In this document: positions 1 to 5,987 of the stretch, piece after piece | How positions within the stretch are numbered: position 1 is the first letter of the stretch | Layout of the letters: each line of letters begins with the position of its first letter | Source: Alphaproteobacteria bacterium | Lineage (GTDB): Bacteria > Pseudomonadota > Alphaproteobacteria > Rickettsiales > SXRF01 | NCBI GenBank assembly: GCA_020050695.1 | Contig: JAGVKI010000321.1 | Coordinates: forward strand, 1-14,988 | Length of the DNA stretch: 14,988 nucleotides | Reading direction: 5' to 3' | Notes under the pieces: model-generated | Seen by the model: the letters and a program-made list of their open reading frames with translations, nothing else | What the model was told of the DNA's origin: nothing | Database searches by the model: none | Position numbers and translations under genes: made by a program

Positions 1-153
1 GTGCGCACGGGCGGCAATTCGGTCAAAAGCCGCGTTAAGTACCAGATCCGCATCGAGTCCAATACCGTTAGTGATGACATACTCAACTATATGGAGACCA
101 TCCAGCAGCCGGAAAAATTCCGTGCCAGTGGTCAATCGGGTGGCAGGTACTAG
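1..153 (+). CDS. C-terminal end of an unidentified protein (partial, cut by the window edge)
   Basis: Frame 1 is open from the first base to a TAG at 151-153 and gives 50 residues. The piece is basic and polar. It has a likely beta-strand/helix segment (RVKYQIRIESN followed by SDDILNYMETI) and ends in a Gly/Ser/Arg-rich tail. There is no membrane segment. The GTG at position 1 is only the window edge, so there is no evidence that it is a start. Codon use resembles the neighbouring genes, and the base composition drops sharply to AT-rich straight after the stop, which supports a true gene end. I do not recognise the family, and 50 residues are too few to assign a function. Confidence 0.6.
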   Translation: MRTGGNSVKSRVKYQIRIESNTVSDDILNYMETIQQPEKFRASGQSGGRY

Positions 154-173
154 TCTTACATACCTCTAAATGG

Positions 174-203
174 TTGACAAAAATTAGTAAATAACGGTAT
201 TTC
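174..203 (+). promoter_or_regulatory. Possible promoter for the 329-3173 gene pair
   Basis: A perfect TTGACA -35 hexamer lies at 174-179 in AT-rich DNA. The best -10 at 18-bp spacing is TATTTC (198-203), which keeps only the first three consensus bases. It would leave a leader of roughly 115 bases before the ATG at 329. It faces the small membrane-protein gene and lies after the stop at 153. The -35 is good and the -10 poor, so this is tentative. Confidence 0.25.
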
Positions 204-293
204 AAAGCCATATCCTTATCGTAAAAATTGTGAATAAAGCAAAATTCTGGTTTATTTTTCCGCATTTTAGTGTATGCAATAGGGCAACTTTTC

Positions 294-307
294 TTGATCA
301 CTATTAA
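294..307 (+). promoter_or_regulatory. Possible CRP/FNR-family (FNR/FixK-like) binding site
   Basis: TTGAT-CACT-ATTAA matches the FNR/FixK consensus TTGAT-N4-ATCAA at nine of ten fixed positions. It lies 21 bases before the ATG at 329 and just before that gene's ribosome binding site. So close to the start it would more likely act as a repressor site, unless the transcript is very short. Sites with one mismatch occur by chance in AT-rich DNA, so this is only a candidate. Confidence 0.25.
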
Positions 308-328
308 TATTGTAAAGGTGTTGCCAGT

Positions 329-742
329 ATGGAAAGACGTTCCACGTTCTCCGGAATTATTATTGTTATCTGTTTTTTGATCGGTTGCTTTTTCCTGCTG
401 ATGGCAGTGGAAGAATGGATTGAGAACAACTTCGATTCCGACCGCTACATGCTGGCACGCGTGCGCACCGCTGAAAGCGATAGCATGGCTGTCTGGAAGC
501 TCGATAAAAAGACCGGCGTGGTTGAGCTCTGCTCCAAAACCTCCGATATTAATGCGCAGATTGTCTGCCTAAAGCCTGTTTATATGGACGCCAAGGATTA
601 TCGTAAGCCCCTGGACCCTGATACCGTAGCTGAAGCAGAAGCTGGCCCGGCGTCTGCCGTTGATACGGTTGCACCCGTTCCTGCGCCGTCATCGGCTCCT
701 CAGGCAGATGCACCACAGGCACCTGTAAAACCAGCTGAATAA
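329..742 (+). CDS. Small membrane-anchored protein of unknown function with an Ala/Pro-rich tail
   Basis: The product has 137 residues. A basic N-terminus (MERR) is followed by one hydrophobic segment at about residues 9-27 and then an acidic stretch (VEEWIENNFDSD). That charge pattern predicts an N-in, C-out topology, with the rest in the periplasm. Residues 40-85 form a small domain with a WKLDKKTG turn and two cysteines (C68, C80) that could pair. From about residue 95 the chain is low-complexity Ala/Pro/Glu/Asp, like a linker or cell-wall-spanning tail. AAAGGTG at 314-320, eight bases before the ATG, supports the start. The spermidine-synthase-like gene follows after 19 bases, so co-transcription is likely. 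I do not recognise the family; a partner or accessory role for the next gene is inference from position only. Confidence 0.75.
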   Translation: MERRSTFSGIIIVICFLIGCFFLLMAVEEWIENNFDSDRYMLARVRTAESDSMAVWKLDKKTGVVELCSKTSDINAQIVCLKPVYMDAKDYRKPLDPDTVAEAEAGPASAVDTVAPVPAPSSAPQADAPQAPVKPAE

Positions 743-761
743 TACGTAGCTAATTTAAGCC

Positions 762-3173
762 ATGATCAAGCTGCAAAAACAGACGTTGCAAATTGGACTT
801 CCCCTTTTTGTAACAACGCTCAGCACCCTATTGCTTGAGATTGGCCTTACACGTATTTTTTCGGTGGTACTGTTTTACCACTATGCGTTCCTGGTTATCT
901 CTATCGCCTTGCTTGGCCTGGCGATGGGCTCGATTGCAGCACGTTTCATTCCAGAAGATATGGATGCGCAGGACCGTCGTCGCCTGCTTTCCATCGTATC
1001 GCTTCTGGCAGGGCTTACGATTGTTCCGGTTCTTTATTATATTCTCAATACCAACATCTGGCTGGTCGATTCCATGGCCATGTTCCTGCAGATCACCAAA
1101 CTGTATCTGGTATGCCTGATACCGTTTGCGCTGGCTGGCTTTGTGCTGGCTACGGTGATGTCGCTGGGTGGTGAGAAAATCCCGACACTGTATTTCTTCG
1201 ATCTTCTGGGCGGTGCGGCAGGTTGCCTGCTGTTTATTCCGCTGATCGAATGGCTTGGCGGCCCAAGCGCTATTATTGCGGTTGCTCTGTTATGGACACT
1301 TGCTTCTATCAGCTGGGCGTTTTCGGCAGACAGTAAGGGCATGCAGACGCTGGCAGCCATTGCCTGCGCAGCGCTTCTGGTGCTTCTGGCGATGAATGTG
1401 TATCGTCCGTTTATCGATGTGCAGTTCATGCGCGGCATGCCGGTGAAGGAAGAAAACTTTGCTAAATGGAACAGTTTTTCGCGTATCAACGTATTCTTTG
1501 ATAAGGCAAAGCAGCAGAACTGGATCGAAATTGATGGTGGCGCTGGTACGCTGGTGGCTGAAACCGAACTGGCTGGCCAGTATTTCCTCGACCGTCAGTC
1601 GACCTTTGGCACCGTAGGGCGTGAAGTAGCTATGAAGCTGCATGATAAGCCCCATACCGTAGTGATTGGTACAGGCGGCGGCCCTGACCTGCAACGCGCC
1701 GTAGTGGCTGGCAGCCGCAAGATCGAAGCGGTGGAAATCAACCCAATCATTGCAAAAGACGTGATGCGCGGCAAATACTATGAAAGCAGCTTCCATATCT
1801 ATGGCTGCCGTTCTGATACGCCGCCTGCCTCATGCCGCCGCCCGGAAGTGGAACTGCATATTGAAGATGGCCGCACCTTTATTCACCGCTCGCCTGAGCA
1901 GTTTGACGTGATCCAGCTCTCGCAGGTGGATACCTGGGCGAGCACTGCGTCTGGCGCGTATGGCCTGACCGAGAATTACCTCTACACGGTGGATGCGGTA
2001 AAATCCTACATTGATCGCCTGAATGATAATGGCATGGTCTCGATTTCCCGCTGGGAATTTGCCCGCCCGAAAGAAACACTGCGTCTGGTTGCTGTTGGTA
2101 TCCAGGCACTTCTGGACCTCGGTATTACCGAGCCTGAAAAATACATGGTCGTATTGATGGACGGTAAGCAGGATAACCCTGGCGCGCGCTTTGGCACCAT
2201 GATTATCAAGAAAACGCCGTTCACCTTTGATGAAATCCAGCGCGTTTACCAGCTTTCGCAGGAATCCGTGGGCGTGATGTCCATTGCCTACGCTCCCTTT
2301 GTACCAAGCGGCGACAAGATTTTCCGCGAACTGATCCTGGCTAAAGACCGCCAGGCATTCTTTGATAGTTATGAGTATGACGTAACGCCGGTATATGATT
2401 CGCGTCCGTTCTTCTTCTTTACCGACCGCTGGTCGAATTTCCGCAAGGGTCTGTATCAGTATTCCGGTAGCGGCGATACGGTATCTTCCAGCGCGCAGCA
2501 TCTGCTGACACTGCTGCTGGGGCTTTCCGTTGCTGCGGTGGCTGCCTTTATCTTCCTGCCGATGATGCTGTTTCCGGCACGCTTCCCATCTACCAAGGAA
2601 CTGCGTCCGAACCTGCTGTTCTGTCTGTGTGTAGGTCTTGGCTATATCATCGTGGAAATCTCCATGATCAATAAGTTCGTGGTCTATCTTGGCCAGCCAG
2701 TCTATTCACTGACCGTGGTGATTTTCTCATTCCTGATCTCGAGCAGCCTGGGCAGTCAGTTCAGCCAGCGTTTCTCCTTTGATTCACTGCGTGGCCGTGT
2801 GCTTGCCGTGCTTGCAATGGTGGCGGTGGTAGTGGCCATCTACTCGCAGCTGGTGCCGATGATTACCCATATGACGCTGGGTCTTCAGACCAGCGCTAAG
2901 CTGTTCATTGTGGTGGGGCTTATCCTGCCGCTGGGTTTCCTGATGGGCATGCCTTTCCCAAGCGTGCTGCGCATTACGTCGCAGACACAGAATCATGGGC
3001 AGAATCAGGGGATTGAATGGGCATGGGCGCTTAATTCCGCCGGTACGGTATTTGGCTCGGTGCTTGCCATATTTGTGGCGGTGCATCTGGGTATGACCTG
3101 GTCGATGATGTCAGGCCTTGCCGCCTATATACTGGCGCTGTTGACGCTGCTGCGCATTAAAACCAAGGCCTAG
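762..3173 (+). CDS. Polytopic membrane protein with a central spermidine-synthase-like (SAM-fold) domain
   Basis: The product has 803 residues in three parts. About seven membrane helices (residues 12-215) come first, then a Rossmann-fold domain of the spermidine synthase/methyltransferase type (about 235-560), then six or seven more helices (about 580-797). The middle domain shows the nucleotide-binding loop VVIGTGGGPDL (300-310), the acidic loop VEINP (324-328), EDGRTFI (368-374), and the YDSRPFFF motif (545-552) typical of membrane-fused relatives. Where classical spermidine synthases have a catalytic Asp-x-x-Asp, this protein reads S387-Q-V-D390, so the first Asp is missing and normal aminopropyl transfer is doubtful. 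Conserved C-terminal motifs (VEISMINKF near 631, LNSAGTVFGS near 757) fit known 14-helix SpeE-like proteins of unsettled function. The ribosome site is weak, suggesting coupling to the gene 19 bases upstream. Its TAG overlaps the stop of the convergent gene. Confidence 0.85.
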   Translation: MIKLQKQTLQIGLPLFVTTLSTLLLEIGLTRIFSVVLFYHYAFLVISIALLGLAMGSIAARFIPEDMDAQDRRRLLSIVSLLAGLTIVPVLYYILNTNIWLVDSMAMFLQITKLYLVCLIPFALAGFVLATVMSLGGEKIPTLYFFDLLGGAAGCLLFIPLIEWLGGPSAIIAVALLWTLASISWAFSADSKGMQTLAAIACAALLVLLAMNVYRPFIDVQFMRGMPVKEENFAKWNSFSRINVFFDKAKQQNWIEIDGGAGTLVAETELAGQYFLDRQSTFGTVGREVAMKLHDKPHTVVIGTGGGPDLQRAVVAGSRKIEAVEINPIIAKDVMRGKYYESSFHIYGCRSDTPPASCRRPEVELHIEDGRTFIHRSPEQFDVIQLSQVDTWASTASGAYGLTENYLYTVDAVKSYIDRLNDNGMVSISRWEFARPKETLRLVAVGIQALLDLGITEPEKYMVVLMDGKQDNPGARFGTMIIKKTPFTFDEIQRVYQLSQESVGVMSIAYAPFVPSGDKIFRELILAKDRQAFFDSYEYDVTPVYDSRPFFFFTDRWSNFRKGLYQYSGSGDTVSSSAQHLLTLLLGLSVAAVAAFIFLPMMLFPARFPSTKELRPNLLFCLCVGLGYIIVEISMINKFVVYLGQPVYSLTVVIFSFLISSSLGSQFSQRFSFDSLRGRVLAVLAMVAVVVAIYSQLVPMITHMTLGLQTSAKLFIVVGLILPLGFLMGMPFPSVLRITSQTQNHGQNQGIEWAWALNSAGTVFGSVLAIFVAVHLGMTWSMMSGLAAYILALLTLLRIKTKA

Positions 3174-3814
3174 GCAGCTTTCGGATCTTCACCATCGCTT
3201 AAACCGCGTCCGCGCCCTTCGATGATCTTACGCAGTTCCATGGCATCGTAATTGATGGAGGCATGGTCGATTGCGTCCATCAGCACAGAGCGTTCCGGCT
3301 GGCTATCAACGAATTGATGCATCGGGCGCTTGCCGGTGACAACTTCGTCAGCAAGCGAGAATACCTGCATGCCGCGGGCGGCATTGCGCATATGCAGTTC
3401 TGTATCGGCAAAGGATAATTCCTCAGAACTGGCCAGGGCAACCATGGATGCTTCCAGGGCGCGCATGTTTTTTTCACATTTTTCAGTGTCTTCATACAGC
3501 CGCAGTATTTTTCTTGGAGTCGTATGGGCGAGGGCAGCATGTTTTTCAACAAACTCACCATTTTCCTTCAGAAAGTCCTCATTATTATACTGCTTCACAA
3601 AATGGGCCGCCTCACTCAGATACATATTGGCAATTGTCAGCACGTCCCGGTTGGTAACGGGGCGGCCTGGCGTATCGGCAAATAATTCCGGCCAGAACTG
3701 GCGTATATCGTCCTGCAGCTTTTTACCGTAATCTTCATCTTCATCCGAGACGGGTTCTTGCATCCATTCACGGATTTTTTCACGGATCTTGTTAATTTTG
3801 TTGCTATCCGGCAT
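3170..3814 (-). CDS. Soluble, helix-rich protein of unknown function
   Basis: The product has 214 residues. I chose the ATG at 3812-3814 because AAGGAG lies six bases upstream. The frame stays open to 3928, but that extension crosses an AT-rich intergenic stretch and has no ribosome site. The protein is charged and mostly helical, with no signal peptide or membrane segment. A basic start (KINKIREKIREW) is followed by an acidic patch (SDEDED, about residues 21-26), a long helical middle that may coil (about 85-150), and a Gly/Arg-containing acidic end. It has a single cysteine, in the EKCEKN segment. I recognise no domain. It is monocistronic here: convergent with the membrane protein (4-bp stop overlap) and divergent from the MlaC-like gene. 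Confidence 0.8.
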   Translation of the reverse strand: MPDSNKINKIREKIREWMQEPVSDEDEDYGKKLQDDIRQFWPELFADTPGRPVTNRDVLTIANMYLSEAAHFVKQYNNEDFLKENGEFVEKHAALAHTTPRKILRLYEDTEKCEKNMRALEASMVALASSEELSFADTELHMRNAARGMQVFSLADEVVTGKRPMHQFVDSQPERSVLMDAIDHASINYDAMELRKIIEGRGRGLSDGEDPKAA

Positions 3815-3858
3815 AATAAACTCCTTGGGCACTCTTGACGGCGCTCTATATAATATTA

Positions 3859-3887
3859 GATATATAAGCCATAGGGTGATGCTGCAA
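3859..3887 (-). promoter_or_regulatory. Possible promoter of the 214-residue unknown protein
   Basis: On the minus strand, TTGCAG (3882-3887) and TATATC (3859-3864) are separated by 17 bases. Initiation near 3852 would give a leader of about 38 bases containing the AAGGAG site. The hexamers match consensus at three and four of six positions. The surrounding TA-rich track offers several other registers, so the exact site is uncertain. Confidence 0.25.
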
Positions 3888-3956
3888 GCGTAGCGGCGTA
3901 GATACGGCTCCTTACAAAGCCAACCCACCCATTTAAATACGAAACAATAGATTGTT

Positions 3957-3969
3957 TATTATATATAAT
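3957..3969 (+). promoter_or_regulatory. -10-like elements directly abutting the start codon of the MlaC-like gene
   Basis: TATTAT (3957-3962) and a perfect TATAAT (3964-3969) lie immediately before the ATG at 3970. No ribosome binding site is visible upstream. If the first hexamer is used, transcription would begin at or next to the ATG and give a leaderless message. If the second is used, it would begin inside the signal-peptide codons. No good -35 is visible about 17 bases upstream. Confidence 0.3.
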
Positions 3970-4671
3970 ATGAAGATTTTTACATCAGGCAAATACGTTC
4001 TTTTATCCGCAGCGCTACTATTGAGCGCCATCGGCTTTACCGGCGCACGCAGCGCCCATGCGGCAGGCTCTGAGCATGTGTCCATGCCCGATGCGCAGGC
4101 GCTGCAACCTTCTGAAAAAGCAAAACATGATTTTGTAAACCATATGGCGCAGGACGCCATTAGCATCCTGTACGACCAGAACCGAAGCTTTGATCACCGT
4201 AAAACAACGCTGGAGAATGCCTTTATCAGCGTGGTGGACGTGCCATTCATTGCCCGCTTTGTCCTGGGACGTAACTGGAATGCGGCCACGCCTGAACAGC
4301 GCGAGCGTTACACGACGCTGTACCGCCGTTATCTGACCAAAACCTATATTTCCAATTTCAGCGAACATCCCGATAAGAAAATCCGTGATATTAAAGTGCG
4401 CTATATCGGTGAGACAGCGAATGAGAAATATAATGTGCGCACGGAACTGGTATTACTCAATGGCAATACTGTAAAAGTGGACTATGTCGTGCGCGACAAA
4501 AATGACCGCTACAACGTGATCGATATTGCAGTCGAAGGCATCAGCCTGCTTTCCAGCCATCGTCATTCGCTTGGGCAGCTTGCCTCTGAAAAGGGCGTAG
4601 ATGCAGTGATTGCGCGCCTCGAAGAAATGATGAAAACCAAATCCTTCGCGCTGGCTGACCCGAACGCCTAA
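3970..4671 (+). CDS. mlaC: MlaC/Ttg2D-family periplasmic phospholipid-transport protein
   Basis: The product has 233 residues from the ATG at 3970. A TTG at 3952 in the same frame is rejected: it adds only six residues, has no ribosome site and spoils a classic signal peptide. That peptide has a basic N-terminus (MKIFTSGK), a hydrophobic core to about residue 23, and an AHA cleavage site after residue 31. The mature part matches the toluene-tolerance/MlaC family (PF05494): TLENAFISVVDVPFIARFVLGRNW, then an E-Q-R-E-R-Y-x-x-L-Y-R-R-Y-L segment, then strands VDYVVRDKNDRYNVIDIAVEGISLL that form the lipid-binding pocket. MlaC proteins shuttle phospholipids between the outer membrane and an inner-membrane ABC transporter. 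No MlaB, D, E, F or VacJ gene is in the window, so this is a stand-alone copy here. It converges on icd with a 7-base gap. Confidence 0.85.
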   Translation: MKIFTSGKYVLLSAALLLSAIGFTGARSAHAAGSEHVSMPDAQALQPSEKAKHDFVNHMAQDAISILYDQNRSFDHRKTTLENAFISVVDVPFIARFVLGRNWNAATPEQRERYTTLYRRYLTKTYISNFSEHPDKKIRDIKVRYIGETANEKYNVRTELVLLNGNTVKVDYVVRDKNDRYNVIDIAVEGISLLSSHRHSLGQLASEKGVDAVIARLEEMMKTKSFALADPNA

Positions 4672-4678
4672 AGTGGCG

Positions 4679-5914
4679 TTAGCCCGCTTTGCGGGCGCTG
4701 CCATCCATGCTGGCGCGCAGGCGCTCATCAAGCTTATCCATGAACTGGCCCGTCGTAAGCCAAGGCTGCGTATCGCTGATAAGCACGGCTAAATCCTTAG
4801 TCATGAATCCGGCTTCTACCGTTTCCACACAGGTCTGTTCCAGCTTTAGGGCAAACTCGGCCACTTCCGGCGTATTGTCGAATTTAGCGCGATAAGCCAG
4901 CCCGCGCGTCCATGCAAAGATGGAAGCAATCGGGTTGGTAGAGGTTTCCTTGCCCTGCTGGTGCTGGCGGTAATGGCGTGTCACGGTTCCATGCGCCGCT
5001 TCAGCCTCAATGATCTTTCCGTCGGGTGTCATCAGCACCGAGGTCATCAGGCCTAGCGACCCAAAGCCTTGTGCTACCGTGTCGGACTGCACGTCGCCAT
5101 CATAGTTTTTGCATGCCCACAGGAAGCCGCCTGGCCATTTAAGTGCCATAGCGACCATATCGTCAATCAGGCGGTGTTCGTAGGTCAGGCCAAGCTTGGT
5201 AAACTCAGCGGCAAATTCCTTATCGTATATCTCCTGGAAAATATCCTTAAACCGCCCGTCATACACTTTAAGAATGGTGTTCTTGGTGGAAAGGAATACC
5301 GGGTATTTGCGAAGCAGCGCGTAGTTAAAGGAAGCGCGTGCAAATCCGCGTATGGATTCGTCAAGGTTATACATGCCCATGGCAATGCCTGCCGATGGTG
5401 CGTCGAATACTTCATATTCCACCGGTTTTCCGCCGTCTTTCGGGGTAAATACCATGGTCAGCTTGCCCGCGCCCGGGAAGATAAAATCGGTAGCGCGATA
5501 CTGGTCGCCAAAAGCATGACGGCCAATCACAATAGGCTGCGTCCAGCCCGGAACCAGGCGAGGGACGTTGCTGCAGATAATGGGCTCGCGAAATACCGTG
5601 CCGTCGAGCACGTTACGGATCGTACCGTTAGGTGATTTCCACATTTTCTTAAGGCCGAATTCTTTAACGCGCGCTTCATCTGGTGTGATGGTCGCGCATT
5701 TGACGCCTACGCCATACTGCTTAATGGCATTGGCAGCATCGACGGTGATCTTGTCGTCGGTGGCGTCCCTGCTCTCAATCGACAGGTCAAAATATTTCAG
5801 GTCAATATCGAGATAAGGCAGGATCAGCTTGTCTTTGATCATCTTCCAGATGATACGGGTCATTTCATCGCCGTCGATTTCAACCAGCGGTGTTTTTACT
5901 TTGATTTTCGCCAT
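4679..5914 (-). CDS. icd: NADP-dependent isocitrate dehydrogenase (homodimeric, eukaryote-like type)
   Basis: This cytosolic TCA-cycle enzyme converts isocitrate and NADP+ to 2-oxoglutarate, CO2 and NADPH. The start is the ATG at 5912-5914, with GGGAGG just upstream, giving 411 residues. An in-frame upstream start at 5941 would begin inside a tandem repeat and lacks a ribosome site. Isocitrate-binding elements are present: KSPNGTIRN (93-101, with S94 and R100), R109, and [11 protein letters not shown], whose R132 has the same number as R132 of human IDH1. Metal ligands fall in LIDDMVA (D251/D252) and [10 protein letters not shown] (D272-D278). HGTVTRHYR (308-316) supplies the Arg-His pair typical of NADP selectivity, and [13 protein letters not shown] (323-335) is the family signature. 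Length and motifs are complete, with no missing catalytic residue. It lies 69 bases downstream of the hybrid kinase on the same strand and may have its own promoter. Confidence 0.97.
   Translation of the reverse strand: MAKIKVKTPLVEIDGDEMTRIIWKMIKDKLILPYLDIDLKYFDLSIESRDATDDKITVDAANAIKQYGVGVKCATITPDEARVKEFGLKKMWKSPNGTIRNVLDGTVFREPIICSNVPRLVPGWTQPIVIGRHAFGDQYRATDFIFPGAGKLTMVFTPKDGGKPVEYEVFDAPSAGIAMGMYNLDESIRGFARASFNYALLRKYPVFLSTKNTILKVYDGRFKDIFQEIYDKEFAAEFTKLGLTYEHRLIDDMVAMALKWPGGFLWACKNYDGDVQSDTVAQGFGSLGLMTSVLMTPDGKIIEAEAAHGTVTRHYRQHQQGKETSTNPIASIFAWTRGLAYRAKFDNTPEVAEFALKLEQTCVETVEAGFMTKDLAVLISDTQPWLTTGQFMDKLDERLRASMDGSARKAG
4682..4696. other. GC-rich hairpin at the convergent end of the MlaC-like gene and icd
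   Basis: GCCCGC-TTT-GCGGGC forms a perfect 6-bp stem with a 3-base loop. It lies inside the last codons of icd, 10 bases past the stop of the MlaC-like gene. Neither side has a T-run, so it is not an intrinsic terminator by the usual criteria. It may still slow convergent polymerases or protect 3' ends. Confidence 0.35.
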
Positions 5915-5922
5915 GAGAGCCT

Positions 5923-5950
5923 CCCACGTAAATGTGCCCACGTAAATGTG
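5923..5950. repeat. Perfect tandem duplication of a 14-bp unit in front of icd
   Basis: The unit CCCACGTAAATGTG occurs twice head to tail with no mismatch (5923-5936 and 5937-5950). It ends eight bases before the icd start codon. Read on the icd strand, the last repeat contributes the GGG of the GGGAGG ribosome site. A perfect palindrome, GATGT-T-ACATC (5950-5960), adjoins it. The repeat is in the icd leader or promoter, outside any supported coding sequence. Confidence 0.9.
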
Positions 5951-5958
5951 ATGTTACA

Positions 5959-5987
5959 TCTCTACACCCAAATCATTTCAGACTCAA
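5959..5987 (-). promoter_or_regulatory. icd: Weak candidate promoter for icd
   Basis: On the minus strand, TTGAGT (5982-5987, overlapping the stop codon of the hybrid kinase) and TAGAGA (5959-5964) are 17 bases apart. Initiation near 5952 would place both 14-bp repeats in the leader. The -10 matches consensus at only three positions. The 69-base gap and the housekeeping role of icd make an independent promoter reasonable, but read-through from the kinase operon cannot be excluded: no terminator is visible after the kinase. Confidence 0.2.

Noticed and set aside
83..301. 72-residue minus-strand open frame covering the gap before 329
   Set aside because: It overlaps the end of the first gene, has no ribosome site, and its composition is that of AT-rich intergenic DNA.
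1830..2501. 223-residue open frame on the minus strand
   Set aside because: It is antisense to the SpeE-like domain of the membrane protein, has no ribosome site and no recognisable motif.
3815..3928. N-terminal extension of the 214-residue unknown protein
   Set aside because: The frame is open, but the AAGGAG site sits directly before the internal ATG at 3814 and the extension crosses the promoter region.
4682..4696. Intrinsic terminator at the junction of the MlaC-like gene and icd
   Set aside because: The stem is only 6 bp and there is no T-run on either strand. It is listed as a hairpin only.
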